This document shows, piece by piece, positions 11,501 through 19,940 of a DNA stretch of 64,000 nt. Origin of the DNA: Eutreptiella sp. 'Long Island Sound 2002' (lineage: Eukaryota; Euglenozoa; Euglenophyceae; Eutreptiales; Eutreptiaceae). Under the pieces are notes generated by a model, which saw only the letters and a list, made by a program, of their open reading frames with translations, was not told the origin of the DNA and did no database searches. Within the stretch, counting starts at the first letter, position 1. Every line of letters begins with the position of its first letter. Where the stretch lies: NCBI GenBank assembly GCA_964036045.1, contig OZ038378.1:183360944-183424943 (forward strand), given 5' to 3'. A program made the translations under genes and the position numbers.

Positions 11501-12540
11501 ACACTGAGGGCAGAGTGCTCTGGCGCCGCATGACCCAGCGCGGGGGTAACACCATTATCAGGTTGCCAGCCAACAGCATCGTGTCAGCTGGAGGCCACCT
11601 GACCATCGTACCCAAAGGGGAATGATCTTGCACTCACCGCCCATTTGCTGTACCCATCCAGGGTGGTGGTCTGGGGCAGGCTGCGACCTCAAGGCGCATG
11701 GGTACCCGGCAATTCCTTATTCTACCTCCCTGTGAAGATAGATGTCAGACCTTGGACAACAAGTCACGCGTGCTGGTGCCACGGTCCTCACCTTGTCTCA
11801 CTCTACCGGACAGGTTCGAAAACAAGCTGACAAAGTAAGCCACAGTCGAGGGGTGGTTTTCCCCTCCACATTTTGCATGTTGAATGGGGCCGTTGTATCT
11901 TCTTCATGTGCAGTGCTGATGTCAACAGCTCAACGTGCGCAGTTTGGTTTCTTGCCAACGACATGTTGCGTGATGTGGTCCCCACTGTGTCTCACTCTAC
12001 CGGACACTTCAAAAAACAGGCAATATGAATACTGAGGGCACCACAAATCTGTCGCTGACCACTGCCAATCAAGGCTTGATTGCCAGCATCAGCGGCACAT
12101 TGCCCCTTGTAGCCATGCTAAACTGCATGCACCCCCCCCCCCCGTTGCAAATCCTTGACCCAGTGACCCCTCTGTACATAGCAAATGATCAAGAAGCAAG
12201 AACTACCGAACATTGCTGCACATGCATACAAGGACGTGCATGTATGGAGCGCTGGAATGACCTTTAACCCCCCCCCCCCCCGCGGCCACAACCTAATCTC
12301 CACAGTTTTTGAGGGAATGCGCACCGGGCAAAGTTTTCTCCTATTTCCCCCCAATTCTCCCCCTCTTTTCCCATTTTTGGTCACCGTGTTGGGGTCCTGT
12401 TGTTGTTTGAAAACGGGTATTTTGATTCTTCTTTCACATTGAGGATATGGTACATTTGGATTTTCACCCGGTTTCACCACTTCCACCCCTTTTCACACTT
12501 TTTTTGCTCATTTCCAACGCATCCACTCCTTTCTAGGTTG
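8521..12540. other. Noncoding stretch
   Basis: No ORF here has recognisable domains or clear coding bias. The stretch holds C/G runs (near 8828, 9935, 12131 and 12272) and the short repeat cluster at 11274-11465. The rest looks like unique or long-decayed sequence. Confidence 0.45.
11274..11465. repeat. Cluster of CTAATACACGTATT-like motifs
   Basis: Within 190 bp of AT-rich sequence, four clear copies of a 14-17 base motif occur: CTAATACACGGATT (11274), CTAATACACATAATAC (11318), CCTAATACACGTATTGC (11401) and CAATACACGTATT (11451). Two degraded copies lie at 11351 and 11386. The core AATACACGTATT is nearly palindromic. The spacing is irregular. It could be a protein-binding array, a transposon subterminus or a decayed satellite. 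Confidence 0.5.
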
Positions 12541-12651
12541 ATTTCTCCCCACCATGGGGGCCCCGAGAAGGTAGGGGTGATGTAGCCATATTGGGGAATG
12601 CCGTGCACGCAGTGCGCACGCAGTGCGCACGCAGTGCGAAGTTTTGGATGT
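12540..12651 (+). repeat. Composite dispersed repeat (GATTTCTCCC / GCACGCAGTGC modules)
   Basis: Module one (12540-12590) contains GATTTCTCCCC, CCGAGAAGGTAGGGGTGATG and TAGCCAT. Module two (12595-12651) is GGAATGCCGTGCACGCAGTG with three tandem GTGCGCACGCA units, ending in AAGTTTTGGATGT. Both modules recur at 15873-15955 in the opposite order, and module two alone recurs at 22324-22372, about 22461-22500 and 33076-33120. The position just before a transposase ORF suggests a transposon end. Confidence 0.55.
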
Positions 12652-12745
12652 TGGCAAATACTCGGACCCTACTTTTGGCCCCTTTTGACAAGTTTTTGGT
12701 TCAGCACCAGGGTTTTTTTTACCTTCCTATGCATTTAGGAGGTGT

Positions 12746-13405
12746 TTGTGGCGGAACTGCTGTATTTCGTGCCATGTTCGTAGAATACACATGTCAGTCC
12801 CCACGGACCTTGAGGAGTTTGTGGTGCGGCCTTCGTCCCCACCGCATTGCTGTCCTCGCTCGCCATCGACAAGTGTGTCGCGCCCACGCTCAGAATCCCC
12901 ACCGCCCTCCCGTTCATCCTATTCTCGGTCCTCATCACCCAAGAGACCACGGACAACGCGGTCCCCTTGCTCCGAGTCAAGGGACACCTCATCGCCGCGA
13001 CCAAGAGTGAAGCCACGGGCGCCGAAACATTCGAAGCAAGCGGACGCCGATGACAAGGTACACACATGTGACGCTATGTTCCGTGTCCCGCGCTTCTACA
13101 TGAGAATGGCAATGTTCACGTACAACTTCCCGTGTTCTTGTGGCTCTTTGTTCCCCATTCTCTTTAAGATGCAGCGCAAAAAGGGAAAAGAGATTGACAT
13201 CTCCCTCACGGACGAAGAGTGGGAGGAGGTCTTTCAGTGGTTGGACACCCAGCCGGTGTCAGCCAAGGGCGTTCCGTACGTCAGTGCCGCTAGAAGATTT
13301 TTGCCTCACTTCCATATAGCCGAGTACAAAGCGGGATGTTCACGGTGGCTGATCTTTCAAAGGGCTTTCGGTTCCAAAGCCCAAGTTCGCTATCAGTTTT
13401 GTTAA
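12746..13405 (+). pseudogene. Candidate N-terminal part of DDE transposase copy 1
   Basis: A 219-codon ORF. Residues 20-100 are an SR/SP-rich basic segment (for example SRPRSESPPPSRSSYSRSSS). Residues 110-195 look like a folded helical region (KEIDISLTDEEWEEVFQWL, GVPYVSAARRFLPHFHIAEY). A GT at 13056 after GATGACAAG and an AG at 13168 leave open an intron that would remove a Cys-rich stretch. It sits directly upstream of, and on the same strand as, the catalytic fragments at 13578-13790 and 15177-15734, so I infer it is the N-terminal and DNA-binding part of the same transposase. It could instead be an independent gene. Confidence 0.4.
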
Positions 13406-13577
13406 TGGGGTGGATGGGTTGGATGGCATGTCACGACCCTTGTCTCGTCTTGTGCACTACGTAGCATTCATTTTGTGTGCCGCAGGACAAAGCCCCAGTT
13501 GGGACAACTGTGCTTATCAATCTCATTCCGATTGTTCGGATGACGTGTATATGCGAAATGCTTCTCGTGTTTGAACC

Positions 13578-13790
13578 TTGTTGAATTCCGTGGTAGATGA
13601 GATATGGTGGGAGGAGAGACTTTCACCGTACAACCATATTCCCCACTTCCCCTATTTCGTAACACAATTTACCGACAGCATGTCCATATGCTCGGTGGGT
13701 GGAGATTTGTCGGATGTCCTTTTTAATACCAAGTACGCAGGCCACATTTATAAGATAACCGTGGCTATGGACAATCTCGGGAATATAGTA
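13578..13790 (+). pseudogene. DDE transposase copy 1, segment with first catalytic Asp
   Basis: The open frame reads FVTQFTDSMSICS, LFNTKYAGHIYKITVAMDNL and GNIV, then is interrupted at the TA at 13789-13790. The pattern (Asp in a short strand, then N.KY.GH.YK..VA.D..GNIV) is that of the first RNase-H-fold strands of DDE_Tnp_4-type (PIF/Harbinger-like) transposases, with TDS as the likely first catalytic Asp. The frame resumes as WICDLMPG immediately after the insert that ends at 15176. Confidence 0.55.
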
Positions 13791-14142
13791 CCCCCCCCCC
13801 CCCCCGTGTCCAACGGAGCACTGTAGAGCCTCTGCAACGCTTTTAAGCTTCACTTGTGGGTCTCCAGCCGGGGGAACTCGGAAGGCATGATATTACATTA
13901 TGTCAAGGTGCAATGATATCGAAGTTGAGATCTTCATGTTGAGGATCGCTTGAGGTAGACGATTTTGAGGTGCTATAGTATTGGTGTTTCGTAAGCAGAG
14001 CAGACCTGTGAGCAGGTACACAAAGGAACATTCTAGTCGTGATTAATGCACAATACGAGGAACTGATTGAACTTTGCGTGGCAATGACCGGTCGCCTGTG
14101 ACACGGGGGCGTTCGGTAGCCAAGTATCCGTTGCTTCATGGC

Positions 14143-14225
14143 CGTGTCCAACGAACACTGTGTCCAACGAACACTACCCGTTCGAACCGTATTTTTTGTG
14201 TACCTAATTAATTCGGTACATAATT
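14143..14225 (+). repeat. Internal copy A of the GTGTCCAACGAACACT repeat
   Basis: Two tandem GTGTCCAACGAACACT units are followed by ACC(C/T)GTTCGAACCGTATTTT and an AT-rich hairpin (CCTAATTA...TAATTAGG). The same block recurs at 15093-15156, so the two copies flank the WW ORF as direct repeats inside the TA-flanked element. Confidence 0.7.
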
Positions 14226-14364
14226 AGGCACGAGACATCAGAATTGAGGTTTCAGGCCAAAGGTGCGGGGAAATGAGGGGCTGTTGCAATGTATGTTGCA
14301 GAAAACTCTAAAGCAGGGTGTGGGGAAGTGGTGTCCCTCAACTACAGGACCTCTATTGCCCACT

Positions 14365-14751
14365 ATGACTGACTCCCTACTGGCACCTGGCCGTGAGGTG
14401 CTGTACAAGCGGTACCACACCGGCGAGCTTGTACCAGCCACAATTCTTGGGCCTTCTGATGACGGTGATGACTTTGTCCGGCTGAAGTACAGCCGAAATG
14501 GGCGCGACTATGAAAACCCATCCGCCCCTCTCAGTGCGGTGCAGTTCCATCTGCGCTCCCCTTCACCGATGTCATCAACTTCATCGGAGCAGACCCCGCA
14601 GCCCACGTCTCGCGGTCGCCCCACCTCTCCACCATCACACTCTTCGCTTCCACCTGGTTGGGAGCAACGCCGAACCCCCGATGGACGTGTGTTCTACGTG
14701 AACCACACCAAACGGGAAACCCAATGGGAGGAACCTCCCCCCGCGTACTAG
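14365..14751 (+). CDS. Protein with SH3-like (Tudor/agenet-type) segment and WW domain
   Basis: I choose the ATG at 14365 (128 codons); the frame is open back to 14263. Residues 8-60 (for example [30 protein letters not shown]) resemble a small SH3-fold, Tudor- or agenet-like domain. A Ser/Pro-rich linker follows. Residues 95-126 are a clear WW domain: [20 protein letters not shown] then QWEEPP, with both Trp and the central aromatic-Val-Asn-His. WW domains bind Pro-rich ligands, class I preferring PPxY, and this protein itself ends in PPPAY, a match to that ligand. Lying inside an inverted-repeat element and between direct repeats, it is probably transposon cargo. The same frame continues past the TAG into 14788-15003. 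Confidence 0.65.
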   Translation: MTDSLLAPGREVLYKRYHTGELVPATILGPSDDGDDFVRLKYSRNGRDYENPSAPLSAVQFHLRSPSPMSSTSSEQTPQPTSRGRPTSPPSHSSLPPGWEQRRTPDGRVFYVNHTKRETQWEEPPPAY

Positions 14752-14787
14752 GGCGTGGTTTGGGCCAAGTCAGGGCGTGGGGTGTGG

Positions 14788-15003
14788 GGTTTGTGCCATG
14801 TTTTTGAGGACACCCTGTACCTAACCCGTGATTTGATAGAGGACAGTGCTGTCCCATCAAATCTGTCCGTCCCCAAGGTGAGCGACTCGGATGGGGCTGC
14901 CACTTCTGCCCGTGCCAAGAAAAGCCCCAAGCCCGGGGAGCACGTTCAACTTTTCCGCATGAAGCGGGACCGCAACAAGGGCTTCTACTCGGAAAAGTGT
15001 TAA
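14788..15003 (+). pseudogene. Basic SH3-like fragment downstream of the WW ORF
   Basis: In the same frame as the WW ORF and separated from it by one TAG (14749-14751), this segment reads DTLYLTRDLIEDSAVPSNL, then a Lys-rich linker and KPGEHVQLFRMKRDRNKG, ending at a TAA at 15001. The PGEHVQLFR block echoes the PGREVLYKR block of the WW ORF, suggesting a second, partial SH3-like unit. It may be a decayed continuation or a spliced exon. Confidence 0.35.
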
Positions 15004-15092
15004 GTGGAAGTCTCCAGCGCATTGTGCTTTGCATGGGCTGGGTATCTCGTGCACAGGGATGTGTTACCACCGGTTCACAACATTGTCGCGCG

Positions 15093-15166
15093 CAACGAAC
15101 ACTGTGTCCAACGAACACTACCTGTTCGAACCGTATTTTTTGTGTACATAATTATTCGTTGGACAC
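15093..15166 (+). repeat. Internal copy B of the GTGTCCAACGAACACT repeat, with hairpin
   Basis: Direct-repeat partner of 14143-14225. Here GTGTCCAACGAA (15104-15115) and its exact inverse TTCGTTGGACAC (15155-15166) can form a 12 bp stem, the latter being the right terminus of the TA-flanked element. Confidence 0.7.
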
Positions 15167-15176
15167 GGGGGGGGGG

Positions 15177-15734
15177 TATGGATATGTGACCTTATGCCCG
15201 GACCTCCGCAAATGTTATGATTTGGGATCAACGTGGTCCTTCGTGAACACATGGGCATTTTTTCGATTTTGAAATAGGTGTGCATGACAGCGCCTATAAG
15301 GGCCGCTTGCACACCGCTATACCTTATATTGGTCGCAAAACTTTGAGTGACGACCAACAAGAGTATAATGATGTCCATGGGTTCTATCGTGCAAGGGTGG
15401 GGCACCTCTTTGCACGGTTGTGGCCATGGAGGATTGTCTGCAATGTCTGGACACACTCTGCAGAGGAGCTGCATGGCCATGTGCCATTTTGCTCCACCTT
15501 ACTCAGTTTTGCATTCACAGATAGACTAGGTATCAACCCTATGGACCCTGGCCTCATATGCCTGAGTGTGTATGGGCACAGGAGGAGGCAACCATTGAGG
15601 AAGAGGAAAATGATGACGGTGTTTGTTGCCAATTGTGTGGCCACCGTCCTGGTGATATATCCGAGTGTGGCACTTGCCACTTGAACATGTGTGCATCTTG
15701 CATGCCCTTGCATAGTTGTACTTTACAAGGCTGA
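15177..15734 (+). pseudogene. DDE transposase copy 1, C-terminal catalytic segment and zinc tail
   Basis: After the TA the transposase resumes: WICDLMPG, then (one stop) MIWDQRGPS and THGHFFDFEIGVHDSAYKG with the second catalytic Asp (HDSAY). QQEYNDVHGFYRARVGHLFA follows, where the third catalytic Glu is expected after RAR(V/I) but reads Gly. After a frameshift, HMPECVWAQEE leads to a Cys-rich end, CCQLCGHRPGDISECGTC then CASCMPLHSC, which looks like a zinc-binding tail and stops at 15732-15734. Frameshifts, a stop and the Glu-to-Gly change make it inactive. Copy 2 at 16073 keeps the Glu. Confidence 0.6.
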
Positions 15735-15872
15735 GTGGCTTGTTCATAACGACAGTTGATTACCAAGTTGAAGGCAGTTTCGTTGTTCTCATGTGGGCTT
15801 TGCTACTTCGCCGTGCTACTAGACAGGTGACAGGTATTCTTTGGTGAGTATCCCAGCCTCTGTGTGCAGAGT

Positions 15873-15955
15873 ATGCACGCAATGCACACGCAGTGCAAGA
15901 ACTTGGCCTTGATTTCTCCCACTCCGAGAAGGCAGGGGGTGATGTAGCCATTCTG
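15873..15955 (+). repeat. Composite dispersed repeat, second copy
   Basis: Holds GCACGCAATGCACACGCAGT GCAAG followed by GATTTCTCCCAC and CCGAGAAGGCAGGGGGTGATG TAGCCAT, the two modules of 12540-12651 in reversed order. It lies between the two transposase copies. Confidence 0.55.
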
Positions 15956-16072
15956 CCCACATGTGGGCCCCCGAGACAGCAGGGGTTAAGCAGCCACTAC
16001 TGAGTGACAAAGGAAGCCAAAGTATGAATGCCGTGCGCTTCTGGGAACAAGTGTTAAGGAAGTACTTTCGGG

Positions 16073-16779
16073 GTGCTCATATGGGATGGTTATGGTCCGT
16101 CACACACAAGAGGGGAATTCTTTGATTTTCAGGTGGGTGGCCATGATGGGGCCTACAAGGGTAGGGTGCATGTGAGAGACCCATTTGTTGGGCGAAAAAA
16201 AAAAGGGAATTTGAGTTATCGCCAACAATCATACGATCATGTGCACGGCCGGTATAGGGCAAGGATTGAACAGTTATTTTGTCATTTGTGGCATTGGGGA
16301 TTGGTTAGGAATGTTTGGCATGGCAATGCAGATTAGTTGCACCAAAGTGTGCGTGTCTTGTGGTCACACAATTTTGCATTAGGAGGTAAGTACGGTGTCC
16401 GCATTATGGTCCATGGGACCATGTGCCGCCGCATGTTTGGGCCGTTGTTGATGACCCAAGCACCGCCTCACAAGATGATTGTGACAATGATGATGATGGC
16501 GTTTGTGCTTTGTGTTGTCACAAACGCACCACCACCGTTTGTGGGCAGTGCAATAAGAAGTATTGCGCCCAATGTATTGACCCTCACACTTGTGGGGATG
16601 TGGGGATCAAGTTGTACATGTTGAACCATAATTCTGCAACCCTTCTTTACATCCGTGACTTTCCCATGTTACAATACGCCCTATATTATTTCCTTGGAAC
16701 ACAATTCCAGGCCGCGGTTACAGTTGTCGAAGAACAATGCATGAAAGCTTTCTTGTTCGCCCGCAGTTGTGCTTTGTAG
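16073..16779 (+). pseudogene. DDE transposase copy 2, 5'-truncated, with zinc tail
   Basis: The sequence reads LIWDGYGPSHTRGEFFDFQV, GGHDGAYKG with the second catalytic Asp, and SYDHVHGRYRARIEQLF with the third catalytic Glu (RARIE) intact. After a TAG (16334-16336) and a frameshift it continues as HVPPHVWAVVDD, then CALCCHKRTTTVCGQCNKKY CAQCIDPHTC and a hydrophobic tail to 16779. The eight-Cys tail with a final His matches copy 1 and is probably a treble-clef or B-box-like zinc module. The segment with the first catalytic Asp is absent, so this is a truncated copy of the same family. Confidence 0.6.
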
Positions 16780-17610
16780 TCATTCGTGCTTAGGGTTCCT
16801 GGGCTGGAGGAGGGAGTGATGTTTGGTGGTAAAGCATTGGGATAGATGCCAGGAACATTAATTTTGATCGCGCTGGGCAAACGTACCCTCTGTACTGTAC
16901 ATCCAAGATTTGCTTGCTCTGTGCCGCGTTTGCATGTAGGCCTTGCTATTCTGCCAATGACATACTCCTGCCCTCGCCCAAGTACAATCTGTGGCCCATG
17001 GTGCTGCGTGCATCGCGCTGTTCCCACACACGTCAAAAGTACCTTTTGCATGTCACTGTCAGATGCCTATTTCTTCCCAAAGTTGTTATGCTGTTTATTT
17101 GGGTACTAAACACCACTTTTACTCCTCTTTTTCATGCCTCAATATCCCGAAGAAATTTCATCGCGCTTCACTTTTTTGGCTATTTTGGGCACCCCCGAGG
17201 CCTTTGCTGCACGTTAGTCTCAGCGAGTGTGCGCAGACCTCCAGTGCTTTTGGGAGACAGAGCTCCTGCTGGGCATCGGTGCAGTATCACTCAGCTCCCA
17301 GAAGGTGTGTCACAGAAAGGGCAGGACAGAGACGACACATGCAGCCCCGTCTTTGAGTGATCACAAGGGCCTGCGTAGATCTGTTGTGTGTTATATTGCG
17401 GTGAAGCGCAATGCCTTGCCACTCTGCTAGCACAACCTAACCCTAATCCTGTACTAGGGGCCTTGGGTGCAGTCGGTGGATACATGTGCACACAATTTGA
17501 GCGCCAAGTTGTGCATCCTCCAACCCCCCCCAGGATGTCATCACTCACACGTAAGTACACCTGCAGATTCCACAGCTGTTAACCGCCAGGACTAAGCATG
17601 TACATTTCAG

Positions 17611-17921
17611 GTGTGGCCCCACTCTGTTGGCCTCACCATGCATGAGCTGCACAAGAGGTACTGGGAAAGTTCTGTGTTCAGGGCAGTCCAGAGCCGCTGT
17701 CCATTCCCCCATTGCCACTGATGTCACTGTGGATTTGGGTGTGTCAGTTGTGACAACCGTGAGAAGGCCACTCTGCAATGTGCGCTCTCGCAATGCGGAG
17801 TGGTGCGTCGCACGACTCTGCACCGCGAGTGTGCGTGGGGCGATGCGCCTTGCTATATGCATGGCGCACCCCCGAAAAGATCGATGTGTTTACACCGTGA
17901 CCCATCTGCAACGGTTTTGAC
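17611..17921 (+). pseudogene. Cys/His-rich fragment, possible zinc-binding exon
   Basis: Directly after TACATTTCAG, a good 3' splice site, one frame reads MHELHKRYWESSVFRAVQS, then CPFPHCH, a TGA at 17719, CHCGFGCVSCDNREKATLQC and further Cys/His pairs (HRECAWGDAPCYMHG) to a stop at 17921. About ten Cys and five His in 60 residues suggest a zinc-binding domain, possibly another transposon protein tail. The internal stop argues for decay. I do not recognise the family. Confidence 0.3.
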
Positions 17922-18184
17922 CTTTTGACAGGGGTGACTTGTAGGGCACGGCAGGGTGCGTTTCAATTGCTTTTATGGGTTTCAAAAGGCATGGGCGCCT
18001 CCCCGCCCTTCCTCGGCTGCAATCGTAAGCAGGGGAATATAATATTGCACGCTCAGCCACTAAACTACAGCTCCCCTCCCCCAATTTTTCTTCTGACAGG
18101 GGGTTGTTGTGTTGTGCCCTCTTGTTGTTCCTGTGCTGGTGCCCCCTGTCAGAGTTGATTCCTCTTCGAATTCAGACATAAGTG

Positions 18185-18418
18185 TATGCCACAGGCGCTC
18201 ATGTTTGGTACCACTCTCGCAGCAAGGGAGCTCCACTGTTGGCAGCTGTCATCAGTCCGTCACCCTCTGGACCTGAGCCAGCCAAGCCAGCGAAGCCAGC
18301 TCCCAAAAGGGCTGGCAAGCAGGCCGCACAGTCCATTTCCGCCTCATCTTCCAATTCTCAGCCTGTCCCTGAATTGCCGACTGAACATGTCCAAGAGTTC
18401 AAGGTTATTTGGTTTTAG
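18185..18418 (+). CDS. Short SH3-like fragment with Pro/Ala/Lys linker
   Basis: The frame reads YATGAHVWYHSRSKGAPLLA AVISPSPSGPE, followed by a Lys/Pro/Ala linker and a Ser-rich tail, to a stop at 18416-18418. The HVWYHSRSKG..LLA.VI pattern resembles the Tudor/agenet-like segment of the WW ORF at 14365 ([17 protein letters not shown]), so it is probably part of the same kind of mobile-element protein. No WW domain follows within the ORF. Confidence 0.3.
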   Translation, partial: YATGAHVWYHSRSKGAPLLAAVISPSPSGPEPAKPAKPAPKRAGKQAAQSISASSSNSQPVPELPTEHVQEFKVIWF

Positions 18419-19117
18419 AACAAGAAGTTTCGGACAGTGCCTGCGGAAAGGGCACCCGCACAGAAGTAGCATCAGTGCTTCAATGGGACTGACACTACCG
18501 GTGTTGTGCATGCACTGCTGCGGTTATAAAGTGGTACACTTTTGTGGTGCAAGGGGGAGGGGGGGGCGTCACATCACGACCCCCTGTCCGGGTGAACCTT
18601 CATGATATTGGGGGGGAGATTTCAACAGGGGCAAGGGGCACGTACAATACACCCTGAATGCACACCTCCATAGACCACAAACAAGTGCATTAAACGGCAA
18701 GCACCACCCAACGCAAGGGATTTGCTGCAAAATGTGAGGGGCCGCCATATGGTTAATAGACAGGGTTGGGGCTGGATGGGATGCATGTGAATCGACCTCG
18801 TGGCCCAACAGCTACTGGTGGGCCAGCAACCTTTCAACCACCACTGCTCCCCCCGTGTCCCCTCCCCCCTCCCCAAATCTCCCCCCACCCAAAATTCCCC
18901 AAAACGGTGTTCCCCCATAAAGTGTCCCCCCAAGAAATGTTCCCTCACCAAAATGCCTGACTGGTAAGGCCGAATGAGTGCGCCATGTGTGCGATAGTCA
19001 CACAGTGCATGTAACACATTGGTCTTTAAGGATATGATTGTGCAGCTGCTGCACAGCCAATCAAATTGATTACCTGTTCTATATCACTGAACCTTCCGCT
19101 GTAGTTCATAGTGACCA

Positions 19118-19240
19118 GAGAGTGGAGCACCTCAACCAAGAAGGGGGCACATGAACAGATTGATACTGTCTGGACTAATGGCTGGAACTGTCTATGGCGG
19201 GGACATTCAGTCTATCTTTACCGGCAATTGATCCCCCTGC
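19118..19240 (+). repeat. Dispersed ~130 bp repeat, copy 3
   Basis: The blocks GTGGAGCACCTCAACCAAGA, TGGACTAATGGCTGGAACTG, GGCGGGGACATTCAGTCTAT and CAATTGATCCCCC are in the same order as in the copies at 2186-2330 (minus) and 5463-5585. Here the repeat lies upstream of an RNase H remnant; at 2.2 kb it lies downstream of one. Confidence 0.6.
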
Positions 19241-19497
19241 CATGTGTTTTCCAACGGGTGTATGATCAAGTGGGACCATCCAATGAGCAAACACCCCCCC
19301 CCCCACTTGTATAAGCTATAGCCTTGTCCAAGCTGTAGCAGGCTTAGGGACCGGATTGATTTGGGACTTTTGTGTAGCTTCTTCAAGCGGGGGTGTACAA
19401 CCACACGATACACAAGATGTGACATGAGACCAAGCATGTATGCCACGCCCCGCTAGCTGCACGGTAAGTGCTGGCCATCCAAGAGGCCTACCTAGCT

Positions 19498-19940
19498 GAG
19501 GGGTGGGGTATTTTTCACTTTGACGGCTCAGCGAAGACCTACCCAAAAGTCGGCATGGGGGTTTGGGGGGGTTGGCAGTTGCCATTTGGGGCACTTGGAA
19601 TTCTGCCCCCCCCTCGACACGTCAGAACGGCAAACCAACAATAGAGTAGAACTAAAGGCAGCCATCTCAGCCGTGCTCAAAGTGACACAGACCACTGTCA
19701 TCTTTGGGGACTCCCAATATATATAGCATGGAGTTAAAGGCAAGGCCTACCGGTGGTGAAGAAACAGCCGGTGTCTTCCCACAAGGCCAGCACCAAACTC
19801 GGAATTATGGGCGGTGCTACTCCTTGCCATTGATTCAACAGAATTTCTCATTCTGTGGGCCTGATCCCCCTCACACCAAGGCATCCATGGTGATGAACGA
19901 GCAAACATGCTGGCGGAGAAGGGACAGTGCGACCACCTTT
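19498..19940 (+). pseudogene. RNase H domain remnant of a retroelement (copy 2)
   Basis: The domain can be followed through two frames. FHFDGSAKTYPKVGMGVWGG has the first catalytic Asp. After a shift at the C run near 19603, ERQTNNRVELKAAISAVLKV has the Glu and FGDSQYI the second Asp, followed by a TAG. GVKGKAYRW, NSELWAVLLLAIDST and GDERANMLAEKG follow, where the usual last Asp (ERAD) is Asn. All blocks are in RNase HI order. The frameshift falls in a homopolymer, so one of the lesions could be a sequencing error, but the stop and the Asn substitution indicate decay. Confidence 0.6.

Larger units (their letters stand above)
13791..15176 (+). mobile_element. TA-flanked inverted-repeat element carrying a WW-domain ORF
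   Basis: The left end is C15 followed by GTGTCCAACG (13791-13815). The right end is the inverse, CGTTGGACAC followed by G10 (15157-15176). The element is flanked by TA on both sides (13789-13790 and 15177-15178). Taking it out with one TA rejoins the interrupted transposase frame (GNIV then WICDLMPG). TA duplications are the hallmark of Tc1/mariner-superfamily insertion. No transposase is encoded inside; the cargo is the WW-domain ORF at 14365-14751 and a short downstream fragment. It is therefore probably non-autonomous. Confidence 0.7.

Noticed and set aside
12735-13067. Reverse-strand 110-codon ORF opposite the SR-rich ORF
   Set aside because: The forward frame has SR/SP repeats and a helical domain and continues into transposase; the reverse ORF looks like its shadow.
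13055-13168. Definite intron in the 12746-13405 ORF
   Set aside because: Splice-like GT and AG exist, but the intervening sequence is open in frame and looks partly coding, so I did not annotate an intron.
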